Part shown: one piece after another, positions 15,316-24,653 of the stretch | How positions within the stretch are numbered: the stretch's first letter is position 1 | Layout: each line of letters begins with the position of its first letter | Assembly (NCBI RefSeq): GCF_013364155.1 | Contig: NZ_CP054916.1 | Coordinates: 3,220,501 to 3,284,500, forward strand | Origin: Streptomyces sp. NA02950 | GTDB lineage: Bacteria > Actinomycetota > Actinomycetes > Streptomycetales > Streptomycetaceae | DNA: 64,000 bases | Direction: 5' to 3' | Position numbers and translations under genes: made by a program | The notes under the pieces: model-generated | The model's input: only the letters and a program-made list of their open reading frames with translations | Told to the model about the DNA's origin: nothing | The model's database searches: none

Positions 15316-17156
15316 GCCGTGAGCTCCTGCTGGAGCGCTTCCCGTAGCCGCGCCGCCCGCTCGGCGACCTCCGCGGGCCCCAGCTCGACCGCCCGCGCAC
15401 ACCACCGCTGCCCCTCGGTCAGCGCACCGCGGCGGGCCGCCAGCAGCGCGAGCCGCAGCGCGGCGCGGCCGTGCCCGGCCCCGGCCGCACGCGTCCACCA
15501 CAGGGCGGCCTCCGGCTCGCTGCCCTCACGGGCCAGCAGCAGCCCCAGGTTGAACGCGCCGTTGCTGCTGCCCGCCTCGGCGGCCATCCGGTACCAGCGC
15601 GCGGCCTCGACCACATCGCCCCGTGCGGCGGCGAGCATGCCCACCCGCACCTGGGCGCGGCGGTGGCCCTGACGCGCCGCCCGCTCGTACCACTCCTCGT
15701 ACTCGGGGACGGCGCCGTCCTCGGCCGCCGGGGTCGGGAACCGTGTCCCGGACGAGGTGCCCAGCCCGGTGCCGGTGGCCGCGGGCTCGCCGTCGACGGC
15801 CGAGCGGTCGAGCAGCGCGGCCAGCTGGAAGGCGGCCTCGGCGCTGCCGCCGCCCGCGGCGCAGCGCAGATGGCGCTCGGCGGCCCGGCCGTCGCCGTCC
15901 CGCAGCTGCGCGATGCCGACCTGGAGCGCCGCCTCGGTGTGCCCGGCCGCGGCGGCCCGCTCGTACCACTGCCGGGCCGCGCGCTCCTCGCCCCGGCCGG
16001 TGTGCAGGATCCCCAGGTTGAACGCGGCGTCGACGCTGCCCGCCTCGGCCGCCTTGGAGAACCACGGCTCGGCGCCCGCCGCGTCGCCCCGTTGCAGCAG
16101 CAGTACGGCGACCGCGTTGGCGGCCTCGCGGTGCCCGGCGTAGGCGGCGCGGCGGTACCACTGCTCGGCCTGGGCGGTGCGGCCCTGTTCGGCGCAGAGC
16201 AGACCGAGGTTGTACGCGCCGTTGATGTCGCCCGCGTCGAGGGCGGCGCGGTACCAGCGCTCGGCGGTCTGGGTCTCCCCGCGGTCCGCGTGCAGCGCGC
16301 CCAGCGCGTTCGCCGCGTTGCCGTCACCGTCCTGGGCGGCGCGGTGCCACCAGACGGCGGCGCTGTCGCTGTCGCCCGCGTCGCGCAGCAGGAAGGCGAG
16401 CGCGCAGGCGGCGCGGGCCTCGCCGTCCTTGGCGGACGTCAGGTACCAGCGCCCGGCCTCCTGGGTCTCACCGCGCTTCTCCAGCAGCGTGCCCAAGTGC
16501 AGGGCGGCGCGCCGGTGGCCGCGCGCGGCGGCCTGCCGGTACCACTGCTCGGCCTCCTGCGGCTCGGCCTCGGTGCCGGTCCGGCGCGGCTCGCCCTCGG
16601 CCCCGGCCGCCGCCTCATCGTGATGGCGGTCGAGGATACGGGCGAGCCGGTAGGCGGCCTCGCGGTGGCCGCGCTCGGCGGCCGTGCGGAACCAGCGCTC
16701 GGCGCCGATGTCGCTGCGGTGCTCGAGCAGATCGGCGAGGGCGTACGCGCCCAGCGTGTGGCCGGACTCGGCGGACTGGCGCAGCCAGTACTCGGCGGCG
16801 GGCTCGTCGCCCCGCTCGCGGTGGTGGCGGCCCAGGGCGTGGGCGGCCGCGGCGGATCCCGCGACGGCGGCGATCCGCCACCAGCCGGCCGCCTCGTCCG
16901 CGTAGCCGCGCTGGTGGAGCAGGACTCCGAGGTTGTTGGCGGCGGCGCGGTCGCCCTCGGCGGTGGCGCCCCGCAGATACGGCTCGGCGCCGTCGAGATC
17001 GCCCCGGCGCAGCAGCAGCGCGCCCAGCGCGCTCATCGCGGCGGTGTCGCCCGCTTCGGCGGCCCGGCGGTGCCGGGTCTCTTCCTCGGCATCGTCATGC
17101 GTCTGCGCAAAACGCCCTGTCTCCAACAGACTGACCCTGTCCCCCATATATCCCAT
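15312..17156 (-). CDS. Sel1-like/TPR repeat protein
   Basis: A protein of 614 aa made almost entirely of about 16 Sel1-like alpha-helical repeats of 33-36 residues. The recurring core is roughly AGHREAAYNLGxLLxxRGDxxxAExWYRRAA. It has no signal peptide and no membrane helix. Sel1 repeats form a superhelical scaffold for protein binding; no enzymatic domain is present. A short Pro/Thr-rich spacer interrupts the array near residues 468-500. ATG 17156 is used; the ATG three codons on (MGDRVSLLE) is equally possible because neither has a good ribosome-binding site. The stop codon lies in the duplicated target of a MITE. It sits between two initiator tRNA genes. Confidence 0.88.
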   Translation of the reverse strand: MGYMGDRVSLLETGRFAQTHDDAEEETRHRRAAEAGDTAAMSALGALLLRRGDLDGAEPYLRGATAEGDRAAANNLGVLLHQRGYADEAAGWWRIAAVAGSAAAAHALGRHHRERGDEPAAEYWLRQSAESGHTLGAYALADLLEHRSDIGAERWFRTAAERGHREAAYRLARILDRHHDEAAAGAEGEPRRTGTEAEPQEAEQWYRQAAARGHRRAALHLGTLLEKRGETQEAGRWYLTSAKDGEARAACALAFLLRDAGDSDSAAVWWHRAAQDGDGNAANALGALHADRGETQTAERWYRAALDAGDINGAYNLGLLCAEQGRTAQAEQWYRRAAYAGHREAANAVAVLLLQRGDAAGAEPWFSKAAEAGSVDAAFNLGILHTGRGEERAARQWYERAAAAGHTEAALQVGIAQLRDGDGRAAERHLRCAAGGGSAEAAFQLAALLDRSAVDGEPAATGTGLGTSSGTRFPTPAAEDGAVPEYEEWYERAARQGHRRAQVRVGMLAAARGDVVEAARWYRMAAEAGSSNGAFNLGLLLAREGSEPEAALWWTRAAGAGHGRAALRLALLAARRGALTEGQRWCARAVELGPAEVAERAARLREALQQELTA

Positions 17157-17293
17157 CGTGACATCACTCGTATCCGGCGTACACCTGGTATACCGCAGCC
17201 GAGGAGGTCACTTCAGCGTTTTGTCGACTTGCCCACAGAGAGACAACCCAAACGCTTGTATCCGAGTTCCCCGAGTAGACACTCACAGAACAA

Positions 17294-17333
17294 ACAACGA
17301 GGCCCGGATCCTTGCGGATCCGGGCCTCGTTGT
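17294..17333 (-). terminator. Terminator hairpin of the second initiator tRNA
   Basis: A perfect 18-bp stem (17294-17311 with 17316-17333, core GAGGCCCGGATCC) and a TTGC loop lie just downstream of the tRNA. The core GGCCCGGATCC is shared with the hairpin after copy 1, so gene and terminator were probably duplicated together. Confidence 0.8.
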
Positions 17334-17338
17334 GTCAG

Positions 17339-17412
17339 TAGCGGGGACAGGATTTGAACCTGCGACCTCTGGGTTATGAGCCCAGCGAGCTACCGAGCTG
17401 CTCCACCCCGCG
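17339..17412 (-). tRNA. Initiator tRNA-fMet (CAT), copy 2
   Basis: A 74-nt sequence identical to the copy at 14914-14987: CAT anticodon, GGG/CCC anticodon-stem pairs, mismatched C1-T72, no encoded CCA. The immediate 5' flank differs from copy 1, so the promoters are distinct. Confidence 0.96.
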
Positions 17413-17481
17413 CCGTTGTACGACCACCGTATCACGGCGCGGGGCTCGGCCGCTCACCCGTTATCCCAGGTCGGAAGCGGG

Positions 17482-20457
17482 TCAACCGCCCTTGTTGCCG
17501 GCGCTCTGGCTCTTCGGCTCGTTCTGCTTCCCGTCGTCCGGCTTCTGGGTCTTCCCGGCCTTCTCCTGGGCCTTGGCGGCCCGGTCCAGGGCGTCCTTCA
17601 GGTCGTCCTGGGCCCTGCCGTAGGCGTCCCAGTCCTGCGGCTTCTCCTGGAGCGCCTTCTGACCGTCGTCCCACGCCTCCTGGGCGTCCTTCAGGGCCTG
17701 CTGGAGCGTCGGGTTGGAGCTCGGCGGCTTCTCCCCGCCGTCGCCGCCGGACGGTGGCTTCTCCCCGCCGTCGCCGGACGACTCCCCGAACACGGTGTCC
17801 AGCGCCTCGCCCAGACTGTCCTTGAAGACGGGTTCCTTGCCGTTGTACGAGACGCCCACCTTCTTCAGCAGCGGGTAGTTGGCGCTGCCGCCCCGGGCGT
17901 ACACCGGCTCGATATACAGGAAGCCGCCGTTGAGCGGGACCGTGAGCAGATTGCCGTACTCGATGTCGGAGTCGGTGCCTCTCAGGTTCCGGACGAACTC
18001 GGCGACTTCCGCCCGGCCGTTGAGCTTGGACTGCACCTGCTGTGGTCCTGGCACATCGCTGGTGACCTTCAGCATTCTTATCGTGCCGTAGTCCTTGCTG
18101 TTGGCATCGGCGTCGATCGCCATGAAGGCACCGAGGTTGGGCCGGCCGTTGGGCGTGAAGGTGGTGGTCAGCGAGAACGTCTGGTTCTGCTGACCGGGCA
18201 TCTTCATGCTCAGGTAGTACGGCGGGACCGCGTTGCCCTCCTCGCGCTGGGTCGGGTCGTCCGGCACCTGCCAGGCGTCACTGCCGCTGTAGAACTGCTT
18301 GGGGTCGGTGACGTGGTAGCGGGTCAGCAGCTCGCGCTGGACCTTGAACAGGTCCTGCGGATACCGCAGATGCTCCATCAGCTTGTCGCTGATCTCGCTC
18401 TTCGGCTTGACCGTGCCCGGGAACGCCTTCTCCCAGGTCTTGAGCACCGGGTCCTTGGTGTCCCACTCGTAGAGGTCGACCGAGCCGTCGTAGGCGTCGA
18501 CGGTCGCCTTCACCGAGTTCCGGATGTAGTTGACCTTGTTCTGCTGGGCGACCACCGAACGGTCGCCGTCGCTCAGCGAGTCGGCCGTGCTGTCGCCCAG
18601 GGTCGTACGCGAGGCGTACGGATAGCCGTTGGTCGTGGTGTAGGCGTCCACTATCCACTTGATCCGGCCGTCGACCACCGCCGGATAGGCGTCACCGTCG
18701 ATGGTGAGCCAGGGCGCGACCTTCTCCACACGCTCCTTGGGCGTGCGGTTGTACAGGATCCGCGAGCCCTCGCCGATGGCTCCGGAGTACAGGATCTGCG
18801 GCTCGCCGAACGCCACCGCGTAGGCCGCGCGGTTGACCGGGTTGGAGAGGCTGACCCCGCTCTTGCCGCGGTAGCTGGTGGTCTTCTCGCCGTCGTCCTC
18901 GTAGTCGAGCTCCTTCTGGGGCCCGCCGACGATCGAGTACTGGTCGGTCTTCTCGCCGTAGTAGACCTGCTGGCGATAGGTCTCCATCCCGCCCTTGGTG
19001 GGCAGTCCGGCCTCGGTGAACGCCGGGGCTCCCTCCTGGTCCGCCTGGGGGTCGGGGTTGGTGCCCTTGGCCGCCACCACACCGTAGCCATGGGTGTAGG
19101 TGAAGTGGTCGTTGATCCAGTTCCGCTTGGGGACGCCGTCGAGGTTGAGCTCGCGCACACCGACGACGGTGTCCTGGTCCTTGCCTCCGGGGCCCTTGTA
19201 GCGGTCGACGTCCAGGGTCGAGGGGAACTGGTAGTACTTGCGCTTCTGCTCCAGCTGCTGGAACGTCGGCGAGACGACGCTCGGGTCGATCAGCCGGTAG
19301 CTGGCGGTGGAGTCGGCGACCTGGCGCAGCTTGGCGCCCTTCGCGCCGCCCTTGTCGTCGGTCCGGCCCGAGTAGTCCGCCACCTGGGAGCCATCGATGC
19401 CGTACGCCTGGCGCGTGGCGTCGATGTTCTTCTTGATGTACGGCGCCTCCTTTGCCTGCTCGTTCGGCTGGACCTGGAACTTCTGCACGATCGCCGGGTA
19501 GAGCCCGCCGATCAGGACCGCCGAGAGCACCATCAGCCCGAAGCCGATCACCGGCAGCTGCCAGGTGCGCCGCCACAGGGTGGCGAAGAAGAGCACCGCG
19601 CAGATGACCGCGATGCAGAACAGGATGGTCTTGGCGGGCAGATACGCCTGGGCGTCGACATAGCGCAGCCCGGTCCAGTTGTCCGTCGCCTTGAAGTCGC
19701 TGGACTTCACCGCCAGGGCGTACCGGTCCAGCCAGTACGCGACGGCCTTGAGGGCGACGAACACCCCCAGCAGCACCGACAGATGGCCGGTGGCCGCGCC
19801 GGTCGCGCGGGCGCCCGGGCTGGTGATCCGCAGGCCCCCGTAGAGGTAGTGCACCACGGCGGCGGCGATCAGGGAGAGCACCGTGGCCGCGAAGCCGAAG
19901 CTCAGCAGAAAGCGGTACCAGGGCAGATCGAACGCGTAGAACGCGACGTCCTTGTGGAACTGCGGGTCCTTCTGGCCGAACGGCACCCCGTTGACCCACA
20001 GCAGCCAGATCCGCCACTGACCGGCCGCCGAGGCGCCCGCGATCAGCCCGACCAGCGCGGTGACCGCGAGCAGCACCCACTTCTTGAACGGGGCGATGCC
20101 CATCCGGTAGCGGTCGAGGCTCTGCTGCTCCAGGGACATCGCGCTGAGCGGCGGCCGCAGCCGGTGCGCCAGCCAGATGTTGAGCCCCACGGCCGTGGCC
20201 ATCAGCGCGCCGAAGACGGCGAACAGCCCGATCTTTGTCTTCAGGGTGGTGCTGAAGACGGAGGAGTAATGAAGCGAGCGATACCAGAGCCAATCCGTCC
20301 AAAACCCGGCAAACATGACAAAGAGCATGGCCAGCACGGCCAGCACACCCAGGGTCATGAGCAGGGTCCGGACACGCCGGGACGGCCGGCCGACTCTGAT
20401 CCGCGGTCCCGTCGGGCCCCCGCCGCGGTCCGGCATCTGGAAAGCCAAGGTGCGCAC
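17482..20457 (-). CDS. UPF0182 family large membrane protein
   Basis: A protein of 991 aa. The N-terminal ~340 residues contain about seven transmembrane helices (first near residues 31-52, [16 protein letters not shown]). A large extracytoplasmic region of about 600 residues follows, then a low-complexity C-terminal tail rich in Gly, Pro, Lys and Asp. It is the Streptomyces member of UPF0182, an actinobacterial/cyanobacterial family of unknown function (M. tuberculosis Rv3193c). The start is either GTG 20457 ([10 protein letters not shown]) or ATG 20436 (MPDRGGG); neither has a strong ribosome-binding site. It is divergent from the PPA1309-family gene. Confidence 0.9.
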   Translation of the reverse strand: MRTLAFQMPDRGGGPTGPRIRVGRPSRRVRTLLMTLGVLAVLAMLFVMFAGFWTDWLWYRSLHYSSVFSTTLKTKIGLFAVFGALMATAVGLNIWLAHRLRPPLSAMSLEQQSLDRYRMGIAPFKKWVLLAVTALVGLIAGASAAGQWRIWLLWVNGVPFGQKDPQFHKDVAFYAFDLPWYRFLLSFGFAATVLSLIAAAVVHYLYGGLRITSPGARATGAATGHLSVLLGVFVALKAVAYWLDRYALAVKSSDFKATDNWTGLRYVDAQAYLPAKTILFCIAVICAVLFFATLWRRTWQLPVIGFGLMVLSAVLIGGLYPAIVQKFQVQPNEQAKEAPYIKKNIDATRQAYGIDGSQVADYSGRTDDKGGAKGAKLRQVADSTASYRLIDPSVVSPTFQQLEQKRKYYQFPSTLDVDRYKGPGGKDQDTVVGVRELNLDGVPKRNWINDHFTYTHGYGVVAAKGTNPDPQADQEGAPAFTEAGLPTKGGMETYRQQVYYGEKTDQYSIVGGPQKELDYEDDGEKTTSYRGKSGVSLSNPVNRAAYAVAFGEPQILYSGAIGEGSRILYNRTPKERVEKVAPWLTIDGDAYPAVVDGRIKWIVDAYTTTNGYPYASRTTLGDSTADSLSDGDRSVVAQQNKVNYIRNSVKATVDAYDGSVDLYEWDTKDPVLKTWEKAFPGTVKPKSEISDKLMEHLRYPQDLFKVQRELLTRYHVTDPKQFYSGSDAWQVPDDPTQREEGNAVPPYYLSMKMPGQQNQTFSLTTTFTPNGRPNLGAFMAIDADANSKDYGTIRMLKVTSDVPGPQQVQSKLNGRAEVAEFVRNLRGTDSDIEYGNLLTVPLNGGFLYIEPVYARGGSANYPLLKKVGVSYNGKEPVFKDSLGEALDTVFGESSGDGGEKPPSGGDGGEKPPSSNPTLQQALKDAQEAWDDGQKALQEKPQDWDAYGRAQDDLKDALDRAAKAQEKAGKTQKPDDGKQNEPKSQSAGNKGG

Positions 20458-20573
20458 CTCGAAGTTCGCTGTCGGTGTGTACGGGCCCGGACACAGGAGG
20501 GCCCACCTGATGCAACTTACTCAGGCTTTACTCAGTTCCCGTTTCCGGGTTCGATCAGGGCACGATATGCACC

Positions 20574-21140
20574 ATGTCCAACGCAACCCCCGGCAGCGCC
20601 CCGATGGCCGCCAATCCGCTGACCCGAGCCGTCCTCGAGATCGACGAATACGCTTCCGGGCTCGGCTGGGACCAGCCCGCCCGGCTCTTCGCCCTCGTCG
20701 ACACCGCCCGGCTGCGCGCCCAGGAGCCCGATCTGGCGACCCAGCTCGGCCTTGACGAGCAGGGCGGGGAGGCCGCAGCCCCACTCACCCCCATCGAGCA
20801 GGACGAGCTGCCCCCGCGGACCCCGCTCGACGAGTTCCTCGCCACCATCGCCTGGCCCGACGCGGTGATCGGCTGCGCCATGACCGTGGAGCGGCTGATG
20901 CTGCCGCCGTCCGCCGAGAACGCCGTACCGGAGGACATGGACGAGGCCCAGCTGGCCTCCTGGGTCGCCGAGCACCCGGGCCGCCAGGAGGTCCGGATGA
21001 CGGTCGCGGTGCTGCGGGACGGGAAGCGCGAGTCGGCCGTACGGCTGCGCGAGAAGGACTCCCCCACCGAGGTGCTGACCGGGGCCGGTCTGGTGCCGGG
21101 GCTCGCGGACGCGCTCAGCGCCACCTTCGCCACCGACTGA
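20574..21140 (+). CDS. PPA1309 family protein
   Basis: A cytoplasmic protein of 188 aa, acidic overall, with no known catalytic motif. Recognisable landmarks of this actinobacteria-restricted family are NPLTRAVLEIDEYASGLGWDQPARLFALV at the N-terminus (residues 14-42), the DEFLATIAWPDAVIGCA stretch and HPGRQEVRMTVAVLRDG. Function is unknown. It is divergent from the UPF0182 gene, sharing a 116-bp promoter region, and convergent with the PDZ protease, with a hairpin between. Confidence 0.85.
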   Translation: MSNATPGSAPMAANPLTRAVLEIDEYASGLGWDQPARLFALVDTARLRAQEPDLATQLGLDEQGGEAAAPLTPIEQDELPPRTPLDEFLATIAWPDAVIGCAMTVERLMLPPSAENAVPEDMDEAQLASWVAEHPGRQEVRMTVAVLRDGKRESAVRLREKDSPTEVLTGAGLVPGLADALSATFATD

Positions 21141-21168
21141 CGGGCCCGCCTCCCCGCCGGGAGAGCGC

Positions 21169-21201
21169 GCCGGGGCGGCACCCTCAGGGCGCCGCCCCGG
21201 C
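21169..21201. terminator. Bidirectional hairpin between PPA1309 gene and PDZ protease
   Basis: GCCGGGGCGGC (21169-21179) pairs perfectly with GCCGCCCCGGC (21191-21201) over an 11-base loop in the convergent gap. Confidence 0.65.
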
Positions 21202-21232
21202 CCGTCTCAGCCCGTTCCGGCTCTGCCGCCGG

Positions 21233-22321
21233 TCAGCTCGTCGTACACGCCGGCAGTCCGTCGGTGTCGCCCTGACGGATCTTTTTCAGGGCCTTCAGCG
21301 CGTCGTCTATGGTGTGCACCTTCACCAGCCGCAGACCGCCGGGGACGTCCTTGGCCGCGGCCGCGCAGTTCTCCTTGGGCGTGAGGAAGTAGCGCGCTCC
21401 GGCCTCGCGGGCGCCGATCGTCTTCATCTCGATCCCGCCGATGGGACCGACCACGCCCTTCTCGTTGATGGTGCCGGTGCCCGCGATGAACTTCCCGTCG
21501 GTCAGATCGCCGGGCGAGAGCCGGTCCACGATCCCCAGCGCGAACATCAGGCCCGCGCTGGGCCCGCCCACGTCGGCCAGCTTGATGTCGATCCGGAACG
21601 GGAAGGTGTAGTCGAGCCCGGGCGTGATGCCCACGATGGTCCGGCCGTCCTTCGCCGTCGTGCTGGTCACCGTGACGCGCTTCTGGCCGGAGGGCTTCTT
21701 GCCGCGCTTCTCCGCCGCGGCGACCGCCTTGGCCGGAATCACCGAGAAGACGACCTTCTCACCGGGCTTGTGCTTGGTGACCAGCTTGGAGATGTCCTCG
21801 GGGCCGTGCACCGGGGTGCCGTCCACCGACTTGATCACATCGCCCGCGTGCAGCCTGTCCTGGGACGGGCTCCCCTTGCGGACGACGCCGACGATCACCT
21901 GGGAGGAGACGGGCTTCTTCAGCGCCCTGAGGGCGGCGACCTTGGCGCTCTCCTGGGACTGGGTGAACTCCTCGGCGTTCTGCTGGTTCACCTCGTCCGG
22001 CGTCTTGTCGTCCGGGTAGAGGGTGTCGTGCGGGACCACCACGTCGTCGTGGGCCAGCCAGCCGTACACGGCCTCCACGAGGTTCATCCGGTACTCGGAG
22101 CCGGTGACGCGGACGGTGGTCATGTTGAGGTGGCCGCCGGTGGTCTCACAGCCCTTGTGGCCCGAGATCTGCAACACGCACTCGCCGTTGTGCTCGCCCA
22201 GGGTGTTGTACGTGGGTCCTGGCGACATCTCCGCGTACGGCACCGGGATCAACACCCCGGCGCACAGCAGCGCGATCAGCATCAGGAGGGAGGCGAGCAT
22301 CGTCGCGGTGCGGCGTGGCAT
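21233..22321 (-). CDS. Membrane-anchored PDZ domain protein with Lon-type (S16) protease domain
   Basis: A YlbL-type protein of 362 aa. A single N-terminal membrane anchor (about residues 8-27) is followed by a PDZ domain (about 135-195) and a Lon-like Ser/Lys protease domain. The putative catalytic residues are Ser255 in DVGGPSAGLMFALG and Lys300 in GPIGGIEMKTIGA. It faces outside and may take part in envelope protein quality control. ATG 22321 lacks a ribosome-binding site, but TACTGT is placed six bases before it, so a leaderless mRNA is likely. Orthologue of M. tuberculosis Rv3194c by context. Confidence 0.9.
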   Translation of the reverse strand: MPRRTATMLASLLMLIALLCAGVLIPVPYAEMSPGPTYNTLGEHNGECVLQISGHKGCETTGGHLNMTTVRVTGSEYRMNLVEAVYGWLAHDDVVVPHDTLYPDDKTPDEVNQQNAEEFTQSQESAKVAALRALKKPVSSQVIVGVVRKGSPSQDRLHAGDVIKSVDGTPVHGPEDISKLVTKHKPGEKVVFSVIPAKAVAAAEKRGKKPSGQKRVTVTSTTAKDGRTIVGITPGLDYTFPFRIDIKLADVGGPSAGLMFALGIVDRLSPGDLTDGKFIAGTGTINEKGVVGPIGGIEMKTIGAREAGARYFLTPKENCAAAAKDVPGGLRLVKVHTIDDALKALKKIRQGDTDGLPACTTS

Positions 22322-22383
22322 GGAACGACAGTACGGGACGCGTCCGTCAGTCCACCCCCGGGGCCGTCCGTACGAGTGCGGCC

Positions 22384-22563
22384 TCAGGCGGCGTCCGAAT
22401 GGGAACGCTGCCGCTCCATGGCTTCGCGGAACCTCGCGTACCCGGCCAGTTCTTCGACGTCTCCCCCGCTGGTCCGTTTGCCGGCGCGGGCGGCTATGCC
22501 GGCGTATATCGCCGCGGCTATCGCCGCGAGCACTGGAATGAGCAACCAGAGCAGTGCGCCCAC
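22384..22563 (-). CDS. Small single-pass membrane protein (59 aa)
   Basis: GTG 22563 is preceded by GGGAGG with five-base spacing. The 59-residue product begins MGALLWLLIPVLAAIAAAI and continues as one hydrophobic helix, followed by a charged tail ending in EAMERQRSHSDAA. It lies 62 bp upstream of the PDZ protease, same strand. Function is unknown; it might form a small accessory subunit. Confidence 0.7.
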   Translation of the reverse strand: MGALLWLLIPVLAAIAAAIYAGIAARAGKRTSGGDVEELAGYARFREAMERQRSHSDAA

Positions 22564-22781
22564 AGCGGCCTCCCGTCCCCTTGTAGAACCGCGACCAGAC
22601 GCGCGACTGACAGATGAGCAGATTAATCCTCCGCACCGTCAACGCTCACGGCGGGGTGGGGGTTACGCAAGTGGAGTACACCCCTCCGTGTCCATCGCGC
22701 GCCAGAGGCTCGTGTGCCCGCTCGTGCGCCCCTCATGCCCCGCCGGAGCGCCCCCGCTTCACCGGACTTCGCGCCCCCGGG

Positions 22782-23243
22782 TCACTGCGCCCCGACCCAC
22801 TCCTCGGTGCCGTCCGCGAAGGTCTGGTGCTTCCAGATCGGCACCTCGCGCTTGAGGTCGTCGATCAGACGGCGGCAGGCGGCGAACGCCTCCGCGCGGT
22901 GCGGGCAGGAGACGGCCACGACCACGGCGAGATCACCGATCACGAGATCGCCGACCCGGTGCACGGCGGCCAGCGCGCGCACCGGGAAGTCGGCCGCGAC
23001 CTTCTCGGCCACGCGGCGCAGCTCGGCCTCGGCGGTCGGATGGGCGGAGTAGCCCAGGGCGCCGACCTCCGCACCCCCGTCATGATTGCGCACGGTGCCC
23101 ACGAAGAGGGCCGTGCCGCCCGCCGCGGCATCGCCGACGGCCCCGAACACCTCGTCCACCGAGAGCGGCTCGTCACGGACGGCGAGCAGGCGGATGGGGT
23201 CGGCGGCCGCGAGTTCGCCGGGGTGATCGTACGTACGTGCCAT
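22782..23243 (-). CDS. moaE: MoaE, molybdopterin synthase large subunit
   Basis: A protein of 153 aa, the normal MoaE length. MoaE binds precursor Z (cyclic pyranopterin monophosphate), and MoaD supplies sulfur to make molybdopterin. Conserved segments are FVGTVRNHDGGAEVGALGY, HRVGDLVIGDLAVVVAVSCPHR, and DDLKREVPIWKHQTFADG holding the active-site lysines. ATG 23243 is used; an ATG three codons upstream is possible. No moaD is in this window, but the sulfur-carrier activator MoeZ is encoded at 55497-56675. Confidence 0.93.
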   Translation of the reverse strand: MARTYDHPGELAAADPIRLLAVRDEPLSVDEVFGAVGDAAAGGTALFVGTVRNHDGGAEVGALGYSAHPTAEAELRRVAEKVAADFPVRALAAVHRVGDLVIGDLAVVVAVSCPHRAEAFAACRRLIDDLKREVPIWKHQTFADGTEEWVGAQ

Positions 23244-23352
23244 ACGGTCCATCGTGCCGTACCGTCCCTCGTCATGGAATCCCGGATTGCGGAAAGCGAT
23301 TTCCGAAGCCGACCTATGGGTGCGCCGGCCCGTCCCCAGGGCTCGCCCTTCG

Positions 23353-24462
23353 TCAGGCCCGGCGGCGTGCCTTGCGGGCGCGGCGCACGATCGCGGCGGT
23401 GCCCACCAGAGCCACGGTCGCGCCCGCGGCGCCGAGCGTCGTGGCGTCCTTGCGGCCCAGCCGCCGTCCGGCGACCGTATGGCGCCCGGCGACCTCCTCC
23501 AGCAGCTCGGCGAGGACCTCCTCGTTGGTCCACTGGGGCCGCCAGCCCGCCGCGTGCAGTCTGCTGCCGCTGACCGCCCAGGGGTGCATGGTGTAGGCGA
23601 GATCACCGGCCGGGGACGGGGTCAGTCCCAGCCGGTGCAGCCGGGAGGCGGCACCCAGGGCGACCGCCGACGGCAGCTCCATGCGCCGGATACCGGACAG
23701 CTCCTCGACCTCCTCCTGCTCCAGCCAGCCGTCGCAGCCGACCGCGAGCTCGCCCTCGACCTTCTCCAGGGCGGCGTACTCCAGTGCGCTGACCAGGTCC
23801 TCCACATGACAGAACTGCCAGGTCGGACGGGACCCCGCGACGACCAGCAGCCGCGGCGACTCGAAGTAGCGGGTGAGGGCGGTGTCCGTGCCGCCGACCA
23901 GGATCGCGGGACGCACCACGGTGACATTCAGCCCCGGATGCGCCCGGGGCGCGCGCTCCCCGAGCCGCTCGATCTCCAGCAGGTCACCGACGCCGGTGGC
24001 CTCGGCGGTGGCACGCAGCTCCGCGTCCTCGGCGAGCGGCACGTCGTTCTCGGGCAGTGCCCCGTAGACCATCGCGGAGGTGCACAGCACCACCCGGCGC
24101 ACCCCGGCGGCCGCGGCGGCCGTCAGTACGGTCTGGGTGCCCCGCACGTTGTACGCGGTCCGGGCGGCGGGGTCGGTGCCCAGGTCGAGGTCGACGGCGA
24201 GGTGGACCACGACATCCGCGCCGCGCAGCTTGTCGGCGATGACCGGATCGCGGACGTCCAGCAGATGCCACTGCGCCTCGCTCACCTCTCCCCTGCGCTC
24301 GTCGATGGCGAGCACCTGCTTGATCTCGTCGGACTCCGTGAGCCGCTGCGTGAGCAGGGCGCCCGGTCCCGACGCGGCTCCGGTGACCGCCACGACGGGG
24401 CGTCGTGCGGTACGGGCCGTATCGTTTCGCGCAGCGCGAACTTCTCGGTCTGGGGAACTCAC
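23353..24462 (-). CDS. Atypical extended SDR (NAD-dependent epimerase/dehydratase family)
   Basis: A protein of 369 aa from GTG 24462, which has GGAG seven bases upstream; the frame runs to 24528 without support. It has a Rossmann fold with an SDR-like glycine motif (TGAASGPGALL near residues 26-36), then DVVVHLAVDL and YNVRGTQTVLTAA. The catalytic Tyr region reads TSAMVYGALPEND, and no Lys follows at Y+4, so oxidoreductase activity is doubtful. A hydrophobic segment (TTLGAAGATVALVGTAAIV) sits at the C-terminus, ending in a basic tail, suggesting membrane attachment. It is divergent from the zinc-hydrolase gene. Confidence 0.83.
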   Translation of the reverse strand: MSSPDREVRAARNDTARTARRPVVAVTGAASGPGALLTQRLTESDEIKQVLAIDERRGEVSEAQWHLLDVRDPVIADKLRGADVVVHLAVDLDLGTDPAARTAYNVRGTQTVLTAAAAAGVRRVVLCTSAMVYGALPENDVPLAEDAELRATAEATGVGDLLEIERLGERAPRAHPGLNVTVVRPAILVGGTDTALTRYFESPRLLVVAGSRPTWQFCHVEDLVSALEYAALEKVEGELAVGCDGWLEQEEVEELSGIRRMELPSAVALGAASRLHRLGLTPSPAGDLAYTMHPWAVSGSRLHAAGWRPQWTNEEVLAELLEEVAGRHTVAGRRLGRKDATTLGAAGATVALVGTAAIVRRARKARRRA

Positions 24463-24653
24463 CGGGCGTCTCCAGCGGTTGTCTTCAGTACGCAGCGCGT
24501 GCACGCGTACGTACCAGGTGACGTCCATCCTGCCGCAGGGCGGCGATCAGCGAAGCACCGAGACCGTAAACCGGCGAGGTGTCTAGGCTGGGTGGTGATG
24601 TCGGGCATCCGCCGCCGGCCCGGGGCCGGTGGCCCAACGAGCCGAGGAAACCC

